NCBI GenBank assembly: GCA_040079795.1
Contig: JBEBJQ010000011.1
Location: 1 to 64,000, forward strand
Direction: 5' to 3'
DNA from: SXIZ01 sp040079795
GTDB lineage: Bacteria > Pseudomonadota > Gammaproteobacteria > Methylococcales > Methylomonadaceae
DNA: 64,000 nucleotides
The position numbers were made by a program, and so were the translations under genes. Below the pieces are notes generated by a model. The model was not told the origin of the DNA and made no database searches. It saw nothing but the letters and a program-made list of their open reading frames with translations. This document shows positions 7,576-15,874 of this stretch, piece by piece (within the stretch, counting starts at the first letter, position 1; each line of letters opens with the position of its first letter).

Positions 7576-9036
7576 ATGCAGGAAATTTTAATTGGCGGTC
7601 AAAAAGGCATTAAAGTAGTTATGGATGCAGCGATGGGTAATCGCCATGGCATGATTTCCGGTGCTACCGGAACTGGTAAAACCATTACTTTACAAATTCT
7701 TGCGGAGGGTTTTTCGCGCATTGGTGTGCCCGTGTTTTTGGCCGATATTAAAGGCGATCTGTCTGGTATTACCATGGCGGGGCAGGCGAATGAAAAAATT
7801 ACTGAGCGAGTCCAGCAGATAGGCATCGAAGGTTTTCAGTACCGGGCAAGCCCAGCGGTATTTTGGGATGTATTTGGTAAAACCGGCCACCCGGTACGCG
7901 CCACTATTTCCGATATGGGGCCTTTGCTTTTGAGCAATTTATTGGAGCTGAACGATACTCAATCGGGCGTACTCTACAGCTGCTTTAAAATTGCTGACGA
8001 TCAGGGCCTGTTACTTTTGGATTTAAAAGATTTGCGCGCCATGTTGGCTTGGATGGGCGATTCCGCCAAAGAACTGCAATCCGAATATGGAAATATTGCA
8101 CCGGCGAGTATAGGCGCTATTCAACGGCAATTATTGGTACTTGAGGAGCAGGGTGCAGAGCATTTCTTTGGCGAACCGGCGCTGTCATTAGCCGATTTTT
8201 GTAAAACTGATTTTTCCGGTAATGGTGTCATTAGTGTTCTGGATGCAACTGATTTGACCAATAAATCACCACGTTTATACGCAACATTTCTGCTATGGTT
8301 ATTGGCGGAATTATTCGAAACCTTACCGGAAGTAGGGGATGCGGATCGCCCCAAGCTGGTGTTATTTTTTGATGAGGCACATTTATTATTCGACCAAGCC
8401 CCTAAAGTATTGTGCGATAAAATTGAACAGATTGTAAGGTTGATCCGTTCCAAAGGCGTGGGTGTGTATTTTATCAGCCAAAGCCCTTTGGATATTCCTG
8501 AAGGTATTTTGGGTCAATTGGGCTTTAAAGTACAACATGCGTTAAGGGCTTATACCCCTAAAGATCAACAAGTCGTTAAAAGTGTTGCGGAAACTTTTCG
8601 TATTAACCCTAAAATTGATATAGAAGCCACCATTCAGGAATTGAAAACTGGCGAGGCGTTGGTTTCAGTGTTGAATAAAGATGGCAGCCCAACTCCGGTT
8701 GAGCGTATTTTTATCCGTCCGCCTGAATCGCTGCTTGGTCCGGTTACGGAGCAACAAAGACGTGATTTGATCAGTCGCTCGCCAATTTATGGGCACTATG
8801 AGCAAGAAATTGACCGGGAATCGGCGTACGAATTACTGAAACAAAAAACCGCAAAGCAAGAGGCAGAGGAAATTGAGCAACAAGAAAATAAAGCTGAAGC
8901 AAAGGTGAGTAGCCGCGCCAGTAACCGTCAAAGTGTTGGCGAGGCGTTGTTTAAAAGCGCTGCGCGGACGATTGGTACGACGGTTGGTCGACAGATAGTT
9001 CGCGGGATAATGGGTTCGTTATTTGGCGGGCGCTGA
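7576..9036 (+). CDS. DUF853 / HerA-like ATPase (YjgR family)
   Basis: This 486-residue P-loop ATPase of the HerA/FtsK superfamily has Walker A 'GATGTGKT' near residue 34 and 'FLADIKGDLSG' after it. Walker B 'LVLFFDEAHLLF' is in the middle, followed by a 'SQSPLDIPEGILGQLG' sensor region. The C-terminal part is a Lys/Glu/Gln-rich coil ending in a Gly-rich tail. It resembles E. coli YjgR, whose function is not settled. I chose ATG 7576, which has AGGGGG 5-6 bases upstream. The frame also opens 24 codons earlier with GTG but lacks a ribosome site there. It is probably cytoplasmic and acts on DNA or proteins in an unknown process. Confidence 0.88.
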   Translation: MQEILIGGQKGIKVVMDAAMGNRHGMISGATGTGKTITLQILAEGFSRIGVPVFLADIKGDLSGITMAGQANEKITERVQQIGIEGFQYRASPAVFWDVFGKTGHPVRATISDMGPLLLSNLLELNDTQSGVLYSCFKIADDQGLLLLDLKDLRAMLAWMGDSAKELQSEYGNIAPASIGAIQRQLLVLEEQGAEHFFGEPALSLADFCKTDFSGNGVISVLDATDLTNKSPRLYATFLLWLLAELFETLPEVGDADRPKLVLFFDEAHLLFDQAPKVLCDKIEQIVRLIRSKGVGVYFISQSPLDIPEGILGQLGFKVQHALRAYTPKDQQVVKSVAETFRINPKIDIEATIQELKTGEALVSVLNKDGSPTPVERIFIRPPESLLGPVTEQQRRDLISRSPIYGHYEQEIDRESAYELLKQKTAKQEAEEIEQQENKAEAKVSSRASNRQSVGEALFKSAARTIGTTVGRQIVRGIMGSLFGGR

Positions 9037-9183
9037 GCATTAAACGCTAGGCGAGTGCTTGGTTGAGTCATTCCTGAGTAAATTACTAGACTTTTTCTGA
9101 TAGGCTCATTATGATGCAGTTACACCGTTTATGTCGGCGGCCTTACGAAGTATCAAATCCGTACAGTTTACTGAGAGGTTTAT

Positions 9184-9648
9184 ATGTTAGAAAATCAACA
9201 AGTTGCACCTATTTTTAGAGCTAAAAACCAAGCTAATGAACTGGTTAGTTTGGCTGATTATGCGGGTGAAAAAAATGTCGTCCTGTATTTTTATCCTAAA
9301 GACGATACTCCAGGTTGTACCATTGAAGCCAATGACTTTACAAAGCTTGCCAGCGAGTTTGCCGGGTATGACACTATGGTTATTGGGGTGAGTAAAGATT
9401 CCTGCGAAAGTCACGTTGATTTCATTAAAAAATATGGATTGAAAGTCGATTTATTGGCGGATACCAATGGTGAGGTGTGTGAAAGCTATGGTGTTTGGCG
9501 GGAAAGGGAGAAAAATGGCGTGAAAAGTATGGCTATCTTCCGCTCTACGTTTATTATCAATAAGGCAGGTATCTTGGTTGATGTCATGTACGGCGTAAAC
9601 CCTGAAGGTCATGCCCAGGAAGTGCTGGAAAAAATAAAAAGTCTATAG
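9184..9648 (+). CDS. bcp: Thiol peroxidase, Bcp/PrxQ type
   Basis: This 154-residue peroxiredoxin reduces hydroperoxides with electrons from thioredoxin. The peroxidatic Cys lies in 'PKDDTPGCTIEA'. The common resolving Cys five residues later is absent; Asn occupies that region ('CTIEAN'). Other Cys are in 'SKDSCESH' and 'GEVCESYG', so it may work as a 1-Cys type or use a more distant partner. A GAGAGG site sits just before the ATG. It is a single gene between the HerA-like ATPase and the SDR gene. Confidence 0.93.
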   Translation: MLENQQVAPIFRAKNQANELVSLADYAGEKNVVLYFYPKDDTPGCTIEANDFTKLASEFAGYDTMVIGVSKDSCESHVDFIKKYGLKVDLLADTNGEVCESYGVWREREKNGVKSMAIFRSTFIINKAGILVDVMYGVNPEGHAQEVLEKIKSL

Positions 9649-9721
9649 TTTAGTGCCTGTTTATAAATGAAAATTTGTGTAATTTTAGGGTCATTTCTAA
9701 ATATTTTGCGAGGACATTAGT

Positions 9722-10492
9722 ATGGTACCGGCACAAACCTTAGATTTAACCGGCAAGGTTGCTTTCGTCAGTGGTGCCGCAGTGGGTATTGGACGCGCGG
9801 TGGCATTGGCATTAGGAAAAGCCGGTGCGTTTATCGGTCTGCATTATTTCAGCAGTAAATCCGCCGCTGAAAGTTTACTTGAAGAGCTTAAAGCGCAGAA
9901 TATTCAGGCTATGCTTTTGCCTGCGGATCTTTCAAAAGAGGCTGAAGCAAACGCTGCCGTTGATAAACTGGTTGCAGCAACGGGTCGCCTGGATATTGTG
10001 GTCAACAACAGCGGTGGGTTGGTTAAACGCGCCAAAATTGAAGATTGCACCCTGGCAGATTGGAACAAGTCTTTAGATATTAACGCCACCAGTGCGTTTT
10101 TACTGACCAGGCGGGCGATTCCGCATTTACGTGCTACCGGTAGTGGCCGGATCGTTAATATTCTGTCACTTTCGGTGCAAACCGGTGGTGCAAATGGCGG
10201 TGGCGCTTATGCTGCGGCTAAAGGCTCGTTAATGGTTATGACCCATACTTTAGCTAAAGAATTAGCGCCACAGGTACGCACCAATTCAGTTATGCCCGGT
10301 ACTGTAGAAACGCAGCACCACGATATTCATTCCACGCCTGAAATGATGGAAAATTACCGTAAACAAACGCCGTTAGGCCGTAATACTTTTGCTGAAGAAG
10401 TGGCGGGCGCGGTCTTGTTTCTTGCCAGTGATATGTCTTCACACATTAATGGCGCTTTGATTGATATTAGCGGTGGGCGGTTTTTACGTTGA
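9722..10492 (+). CDS. Short-chain dehydrogenase/reductase
   Basis: This 256-residue classical SDR enzyme binds NAD(P) through 'SGAAVGIGRAVAL' and has 'NNSGG' at the end of beta-4. The catalytic set is Ser in 'NILSLSVQTG' and Tyr/Lys in 'YAAAKGS'. The C-terminal 'GALIDISGG' is typical of FabG-like reductases. The substrate cannot be deduced. FabG proper is usually in a fatty-acid cluster, which is not present. A GAGGA site precedes the ATG. The fructosamine kinase remnant that follows is on the opposite strand. Confidence 0.88.
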   Translation: MVPAQTLDLTGKVAFVSGAAVGIGRAVALALGKAGAFIGLHYFSSKSAAESLLEELKAQNIQAMLLPADLSKEAEANAAVDKLVAATGRLDIVVNNSGGLVKRAKIEDCTLADWNKSLDINATSAFLLTRRAIPHLRATGSGRIVNILSLSVQTGGANGGGAYAAAKGSLMVMTHTLAKELAPQVRTNSVMPGTVETQHHDIHSTPEMMENYRKQTPLGRNTFAEEVAGAVLFLASDMSSHINGALIDISGGRFLR

Positions 10493-10500
10493 TTAAGGCT

Positions 10501-11384
10501 TCAGCCTAGTTCAGATAACAGTTTTGCCAGCATAGTTTCAACCTGCTGCAAATAACCACCGCCAAATAAATTCAGGTGGTTTAGTATATGGTACAGATTG
10601 TAAAGCTGCTTGCGTGTTGAGTATCCCTTGTCCAGCGGCCAAGTCTCCTGATAAGCTGCATAAAAATCCTGGCTGAAGCCGCCGAATAATTCTGTCATTG
10701 CTAAATCAGCTTCCCGATCACCGTAATAGCTGGCGGGATCAAAAATAACCGGATTTCCCTGGGTATCGACAGCTGCATTACCCCCCATAAATCCCCGTGC
10801 AATAACGAAGGCTGCGGTTGGTAAGCAGTAAAAAAAGCGTATAAATTGTTGCGAAGCTTTTCACCTGCTGCCTGGAGTTTACCGCCATAACCATTATTGG
10901 CGGCTAGTTTTAATTGAAAACCCAATCGCCGCTCGCGCCAAAAAGCCAGCCAATCTTCACAGGGGGTATTGATTTGTGTGGTGCTGCCGATTGTGTTGTT
11001 TCGGTGCCAGCCAAAATAAGCTTGCTGTTGTTGATGCAAGGCGGCTAATTGTTACCCGAATAAGCGCGCTGAAGTTTTGCCTGAAGTACCAAATGCCATA
11101 AATTCCAGCACCAAAAATGCCTGTTTAGCCGTTTGTCCATAAACGATAGGGTTTGGAACCCGAATGGTGTTGGTTTTAGCCAGTTCCTGCAGACCGGTAA
11201 ACTCTGCTGCAAACATCTCCACTAAATGCCTGTGATTGAGCTTGACGAAATAAGCTTTGCTATCGCCTTGCAATCGGTAGGCAGCGTTAATATCGCCACC
11301 CCTTAGCGCCTGTGAAGAGCGTAAGTTAAATGCCTGGCCGGTGGCGGCTGCAATCTGCTTTTCTATGGGTAAAAATAAATCCAC
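10501..11384 (-). pseudogene. Broken fructosamine kinase (YniA-like)
   Basis: Three pieces together make a full-length fructosamine/ketosamine-3-kinase (about 290 residues). The N-terminal part contains 'GGDINAAYRL' and 'YFVKLN'. The middle contains 'LAALHQQQQAYFGWHRNN' and the catalytic 'LLHGDLWG'. The C-terminal part contains 'NPVIFDPASYYGDREADLAM'. Two lesions separate them. A TAA (11052-11054) stands where relatives have a Gln codon (one transition from CAA). A run of six G on the coding strand (10781-10786) is one short of the seven needed to keep frame after HGDLWG. The start would be GTG at 11384. Such kinases repair glycated proteins. The first lesion makes a simple homopolymer sequencing error an insufficient explanation. 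Confidence 0.82.
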
Positions 11385-11428
11385 CGCAAAAGATTCCGGT
11401 TTAAGCTTAACTATGTGTTTTATGGGTA

Positions 11429-12775
11429 TTAGTCATGTTGGCTGCTTAATGAAGGTGCTTCTTTGGGGTAAATCTGCACCAGCCCTGTTCGTGCTCCCTG
11501 CATTTTTTTTACAATGACATCGAACTGGTTGAATTCAATTTTTTGGCCTTCTACCGGAATATCCCGCAGTTTTGACATAATCAGCCCGCCAATAGAGACC
11601 TCATCTTCCAGCTCAAGTTCTTCATTTTCAATATCAATTCCTAAAATCCGTTCCAAAGAAAATATCGGCAAGCTGCCTTTCCCAATTAAGGTTCCGTCAT
11701 CCAGCCAGGTCCAGTCATTTTTATGTTGGCGAAATTCATCCCGGATTTCACCAACCATGGCACTTAGTAAATTGGCAATGGTGATAAACCCCAGGGGCTG
11801 TTGCCCTTTTAAACCAATCATCGCAAAATGGGATGTACCTACTTGAAATTGACGAAATAAATCTAAAGCCAGGGTGTCGGAGGTAACGTATTGAATCGGG
11901 CGTAAATAGACTTTTAAATCGGCTTCTAACTTGCCGGTTTGTTGAGCACAAAATAAATCTTTTAAGTGAATTACGCCCAGTACGTCAATGCCGTTGGTAT
12001 CGTAATAAGGATAGCGGCTAAACCGTTTTTCGGTAACGATGCGTAAGTTTTCCTGCAAGCTTTTGCTGCTATACAGGGCAGTGAGTTCATGGATGGGACG
12101 CATCAGGTCTGAGACTTCCAGCTCACTGAAGTCAAGGGTTTTAGCCAGGATGTTCCATTCTTCACGGGTAAAACGGTCGGTAGGTCTGTTGCTGCGTAAA
12201 ATCAGTTTTAATTCATCAGCAGAATAATGGGCGTCGTGGCCGTGGGCACTGCCCAACCCGGCGAGATGTAGGACCAGATTGGCACTGGAGTTTAGCAACC
12301 AAATCGCTGGATACATAAGCCAATAGAAGCCATAAAGCGGCGCGGCCCCCCATAAACCGATCAATTCCGGATTACGGATAGCCATTGATTTGGGTGCCAA
12401 TTCACCAATGACAATATGCAAAAACGAAATCATAAAAAACGCGAAGGCAAACGAAATGCCGTGTATCAATTCAGGGGCGGTGACACCTATTTTCAAAAAT
12501 AGCGGGTCTAGCAGGTTCGCAAATGCAGGTTCACCAATCCAGCCTAAGCCCAAGGATGCCAGCGTAATGCCGAGCTGACAGGCGGATAAATAAGCATCCA
12601 GTTTGCTATGGACAATGGCCAAAATGCGTCCCCGCCAGCCATGGGTTTTAGCAATGCTGCGGATACGTGTTTGGCGCAACTTAACCAGACTGAATTCGGC
12701 AGCCACGAAAAAACCATTGAGTGCAACCAAAACCAATGCAATACCGATCATGAAAATATTATTCATAGCAGCCAT
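11429..12775 (-). CDS. HlyC/CorC-family membrane protein (CNNM + CBS domains)
   Basis: This 448-residue protein has an N-terminal DUF21/CNNM membrane domain of about four helices (residues 5-200: 'GIALVLVALNGFFVAAEFSLVKLRQTR', 'ACQLGITLASLGLGWIGEP', 'HIVIGELAPKSMAI'). Two CBS domains follow (about 215-335), then a C-terminal CorC/HlyC domain ('EDEVSIGGLIMSKL'). Relatives are linked to magnesium or cobalt efflux; older names suggest haemolysins. It lies just upstream of the broken fructosamine kinase on the same strand. The function as a Mg/Co exporter is family knowledge, not shown here. Confidence 0.9.
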   Translation of the reverse strand: MAAMNNIFMIGIALVLVALNGFFVAAEFSLVKLRQTRIRSIAKTHGWRGRILAIVHSKLDAYLSACQLGITLASLGLGWIGEPAFANLLDPLFLKIGVTAPELIHGISFAFAFFMISFLHIVIGELAPKSMAIRNPELIGLWGAAPLYGFYWLMYPAIWLLNSSANLVLHLAGLGSAHGHDAHYSADELKLILRSNRPTDRFTREEWNILAKTLDFSELEVSDLMRPIHELTALYSSKSLQENLRIVTEKRFSRYPYYDTNGIDVLGVIHLKDLFCAQQTGKLEADLKVYLRPIQYVTSDTLALDLFRQFQVGTSHFAMIGLKGQQPLGFITIANLLSAMVGEIRDEFRQHKNDWTWLDDGTLIGKGSLPIFSLERILGIDIENEELELEDEVSIGGLIMSKLRDIPVEGQKIEFNQFDVIVKKMQGARTGLVQIYPKEAPSLSSQHD

Positions 12776-13081
12776 AGGTTTTGAAAAAATAAGGGATTGA
12801 ATCTACTTTGTATGGTGCTTTATATGTGTGCATTAGAGATAGGGATTTTTAGTATAAAAATGACCGTAAACATTGAAAACTATCACAGATTTTAACCGCA
12901 TTTTGATTGTCTAAATGGTTTTAATTTGGGAGGATACCATAGGGCTGGGTTACAAAATAACCTTTAGTGAGGCAAATTATACTGGATTAGACTGGAAGCG
13001 GATAAATAGTAAGTGTAGGTGTTGATCTATAAGAGTTAGTGTGCTTAACTTGACAGTTTAAGTACCTATTGAAAGGAACAA
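12776..13081. other. Intergenic region between divergent genes
   Basis: About 300 bp separate the CorC-like gene (minus) and the dehydrogenase gene (plus). It should hold both promoters. I see AAAGGA as the ribosome site of the plus gene and no clear hairpin, small gene or operator. Confidence 0.5.
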
Positions 13082-14188
13082 ATGAAGCATTACAAAATTG
13101 CAGTCTTAGCCGGTGACGGTATCGGGCCGGAAATTACCCGGGAAGCCATTAAAGTCTTGAAACTCATTGAAGAACGCAATGACGTTACCTTTGAATTATT
13201 GCCAGCGGCATTTGGCGCATGCGCGTATTTTGAATTTGGTGATGCGTTCCCGCCCTCAACTATTGAGATTTGCGACCGCGCCGATGCTATCTTGAAAGGC
13301 CCGATTGGCTTAAGTCATGAAGAGTCCAAACAAATTCCGATTGATAAGCAGCCTGAACGTGGCGCTTTATTGCCCATGCGTCGTCGTTACAATACTTATG
13401 CGAATTTCCGTCCCGTTTCCTTACCTAAAGCTTTGGCGCATTTTTCGCCGTTAAAACCGGAAATTGTTGGAGAAGGCATTGATATTATTATGGTGCGGGA
13501 ACTGGTAGGCGGCTTATATTTTGGCCAAAAAGAAACCGGAATTAATGAAAAAGGTCTGCGTTACGTTAAAGAAACCCTGGAATATGACGAGCAGCAAATT
13601 AGACAAATTTTGCTGCAAGCCTTTAAACTCGCCCGTAAACGTAAAAAATTACTGCACAATATCCACAAAAGCAATGTGCTGAAATCCAGTGTGCTGTGGA
13701 ATGAAATACTGGATGAAGTGGCAAAAGATTTCCCCGATGTGGAAGTCATGCATCAATTGGTGGATTCTGCGGCAACCAACTTGTGCCTGAAACCCACGCA
13801 ATTTGATGTAATGGTTATGGAAAACATGTTTGGGGATATTTTAAGCGATCAAGGCGGCGGTATTTTGGGTTCTTTAGGATTGATGCCTTCTGCCTGTATT
13901 GGTGATGAAAAAGCCTACTATGAGCCTTCACATGGTTCAGCACCGGATATTGCTGGAAAAAACATTGCCAACCCTTATTCCATGATTGGATCAGTCGCAA
14001 TGATGCTGGAAAACAGTTTCGATATGGCGCTTGAGGCTAAAAATGTCTGGAATGCCATGCAGGCGGTGTTTGCCGATGGCTTTTCAACCGCTGATTTATC
14101 TAAGCCGGGCAGCGGCGTTAAAATGATTGGTACCGATCAGTTTGGTGACAAAGTGGTGGAAAAACTAAGGGCAATGCCAAAGGTATAA
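13082..14188 (+). CDS. Isocitrate/isopropylmalate dehydrogenase-family protein
   Basis: This 368-residue beta-decarboxylating dehydrogenase has 'LAGDGIGPEI' at the start and the paired Arg region 'MRRRYNTYANFRPV'. 'VRELVGGLYFGQ' contains the catalytic Tyr, 'NIHKSNVLKSS' the catalytic Lys, and 'NMFGDILSDQGGG' the metal aspartates. The C-terminal signature is 'YYEPSHGSAPDIAGKNIANP'. It is shaped like LeuB, but the substrate loop ('KGPIGLSHEESKQIPID') differs from the usual LeuB 'LGAVGGPKW' type, and no leuACD genes adjoin it. It could be a LeuB paralogue or a homoisocitrate or tartrate-type enzyme. A terminator follows. Confidence 0.85.
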   Translation: MKHYKIAVLAGDGIGPEITREAIKVLKLIEERNDVTFELLPAAFGACAYFEFGDAFPPSTIEICDRADAILKGPIGLSHEESKQIPIDKQPERGALLPMRRRYNTYANFRPVSLPKALAHFSPLKPEIVGEGIDIIMVRELVGGLYFGQKETGINEKGLRYVKETLEYDEQQIRQILLQAFKLARKRKKLLHNIHKSNVLKSSVLWNEILDEVAKDFPDVEVMHQLVDSAATNLCLKPTQFDVMVMENMFGDILSDQGGGILGSLGLMPSACIGDEKAYYEPSHGSAPDIAGKNIANPYSMIGSVAMMLENSFDMALEAKNVWNAMQAVFADGFSTADLSKPGSGVKMIGTDQFGDKVVEKLRAMPKV

Positions 14189-14211
14189 AGGTTGAAAATC
14201 GGCCTTTAACG

Positions 14212-14247
14212 AAAAAGGGTGAAGCTTTCCGGCCCCACCCTTTTTTT
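14212..14247 (+). terminator. Rho-independent terminator
   Basis: AAAGGGTG (14214-14221) pairs with CACCCTTT (14236-14243) around a 14-base loop and runs into seven T (14241-14247), 25 bases after the dehydrogenase stop codon. Confidence 0.85.
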
Positions 14248-14311
14248 ATGTTTAACGTTTTACAGTTAAAAACCTCAAAAAAGGGTGGAATTTTCAAAAA
14301 TTAAATAATAG

Positions 14312-14325
14312 TTGATCTGGGTCAA
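14312..14325. promoter_or_regulatory. FNR/Anr box
   Basis: TTGATCTGGGTCAA matches the FNR consensus (TTGAT-N4-ATCAA) at nine of ten positions. A -10-like TTTAAA/TAAATA at about 14346-14353 would place the transcript start near 14360, giving a site centre near -41.5. This is the standard position for FNR activation, and the gene it would drive starts at 14411. An FNR-type regulator is encoded 300 bp away. Confidence 0.72.
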
Positions 14326-14410
14326 GTTTTTTTTTGTACGGTTTGTTTAAATAGCCCCGCATTAACGCGAAACGATTGTCAAAATTTAATTTTATTTTTG
14401 GAGAACTACT

Positions 14411-14614
14411 ATGAATTCTGCTCAAGAACAAGAAAAAGATTATTTCTGGGTTTATATCGCTGGTTTGGTTTGTGTTGTAGTTGTGGTTTTAATGTTTGTT
14501 AGAGGAAGTGAGCACGAAAAATATCAAACAGCTCAAGCTGCAATCGCTGAAGATTCTTCAAATGCAGCGTATAGGGATACTTCAGCTTATTCTGATTCTG
14601 CGTTACGGAAATAA
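14411..14614 (+). CDS. Small single-helix membrane protein
   Basis: This 67-residue protein has a short acidic N-terminus ('EQEKDYFWVYIAG'), one transmembrane helix (about residues 13-30, very Val-rich), then a charged tail with many Ser, Ala and Tyr. TTTTGGAG sits before the ATG as a ribosome site. An FNR/Anr box lies about 90 bp upstream and a T-tract terminator 105 bp downstream, so it has its own transcription unit and is probably induced when oxygen is low. I do not recognise a family. Confidence 0.75.
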   Translation: MNSAQEQEKDYFWVYIAGLVCVVVVVLMFVRGSEHEKYQTAQAAIAEDSSNAAYRDTSAYSDSALRK

Positions 14615-14718
14615 CGCTAATTGTTGCTTAGATATTGATCTCACCTCGCTTGAGATGCTTGGGTACGCTTCATGGCGGGAGTGTACCAAATGGTTTTTAT
14701 CCTTTTTTATCCTTCTAC

Positions 14719-14761
14719 CTGCTTGGTTTTATTCAGCATAGAAACCAAGCAGTTTTTTTTT
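14719..14761 (+). terminator. Rho-independent terminator
   Basis: CTGCTTGGTTT (14719-14729) pairs with AAACCAAGCAG (14742-14752) and is followed by nine T (14753-14761). It ends the small membrane protein transcript and overlaps the last codons of the opposing fnr gene. Confidence 0.87.
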
Positions 14762-15457
14762 GTTGGTTATCTTCAACTGTTTGGATTTTACTTCGATAAG
14801 TTGTTGCGCCCGGAAATGGTGCATAATCCGGCAGACCGTTTCATGGGCAATGCCCAAATAATTGCCTATGTCTTCCCGCGACATGCTCAGGCGGAATTCC
14901 AGCTCAGCGTAACCGCGCGCTTTTAAACGTTCAGACAGCTGTAAAATAAAGCCGGCAACCCGTTGCTCCGCAGTACGACGATTAAGGAGCATGTGTTTAA
15001 CTTGTTGATCGCATTGGTTACTGGATCGTTGCAGTAACACATGGCTCAAACTCGGCGAATTCTTAGCCAGTTCGGCTATTTTATGTTCGGGTAACCGGCA
15101 AAAATTCACGGTTTCCAGCGCTATAGCAGTACAGCTATAGTGAAGCGACGATAGGCCATCAAATCCCAACAACTCCCCCGGCAGCGTAAAATCAACAATG
15201 AATTCATTGCCTGACCGGTCATGATGGATTAATTTTGCGCTTCCTGAGCGTAGGGCGAGAATCCCTTTAAAAGGACTGCCAGCATGATAAAGGGCGCTTC
15301 CTTTTCGAAGAATAGTGTTTCTATTCACCAGTAACTCAAGGGCGTTAATTTCTGCCCGATTAAGGCCTTTAGGGATACATAAATTACCCAAATTACAATT
15401 GTCGCAGGTGACGGCGGTCATGGAAGTCGAGGAATTAGCGACTCTTGTATTTGTCAT
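14729..15457 (-). CDS. FNR/Anr-type oxygen-responsive regulator
   Basis: This 242-residue Crp/Fnr-family activator has Cys18, Cys21 and Cys27 spaced C-x2-C-x5-C exactly as in FNR. Cys120 ('ETVNFC') sits at the position of FNR Cys122, so it should bind an oxygen-labile 4Fe-4S cluster. The cyclic-nucleotide-like beta barrel spans about 45-150. The helix-turn-helix is 'MSREDIGNYLGIAHETVCRIMHHF'. FNR uses Glu-x-x-Ser-Arg to read its box; here the Ser is Cys (E-T-V-C-R), while Glu and Arg are kept. An FNR box lies 400 bp from its 3' end in front of the small membrane gene. It should act in the cytoplasm as a dimer under low oxygen. Confidence 0.92.
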   Translation of the reverse strand: MTNTRVANSSTSMTAVTCDNCNLGNLCIPKGLNRAEINALELLVNRNTILRKGSALYHAGSPFKGILALRSGSAKLIHHDRSGNEFIVDFTLPGELLGFDGLSSLHYSCTAIALETVNFCRLPEHKIAELAKNSPSLSHVLLQRSSNQCDQQVKHMLLNRRTAEQRVAGFILQLSERLKARGYAELEFRLSMSREDIGNYLGIAHETVCRIMHHFRAQQLIEVKSKQLKITNKKKLLGFYAE

Positions 15458-15874
15458 AGGTGCAGGGTGGAGGGGTTATTTTGGCTGATAATTTAAAAGC
15501 GAGGTGAATAGTATAAAGGTCTCTGGCAATTGTGTCTTTCCGGGATTTTTAGGGCTGTGTGGATAATACCGTAGCTATAAAAACCTTATATAGTGTAACG
15601 TATATTTACCGTTTAAATCGATTGGATAGTTTCAAACATAACGCACCGCTTTTTAAAGTCATTATCATCCATCAGTAAAATTCTTACCGCATCAGGTGAA
15701 TTACTTCACAGCATTTAGATTTAAAAACTCCTAAACTGAAATTGGCTTCGATGTATGGACTTAAATTGAGTCCTGTATAAGGTTTGATTTTCAGTTCTTA
15801 AAACGTGAAGGAAATTGTCGATCAATAATCACACAAGCCTAAATTTATATGCTTTATAACTTAGGAGTAAATGT
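15458..15874. other. Divergent intergenic region, fnr / multicopper oxidase
   Basis: About 415 bp of AT-rich DNA. The only clear element is the ribosome site TTAGGAG before the oxidase gene. I looked for a second TTGAT-N4-ATCAA box and found none, so neither fnr autoregulation nor FNR control of the oxidase is supported. Confidence 0.5.

Noticed and set aside
12289..12800. Open frames antisense to the CorC-like gene
   Set aside because: Shadows of a strongly supported gene on the other strand.
15780..15830. Second FNR box upstream of the multicopper oxidase (TTGTCGATCAA)
   Set aside because: The half-sites are three bases too close and only one matches the consensus.
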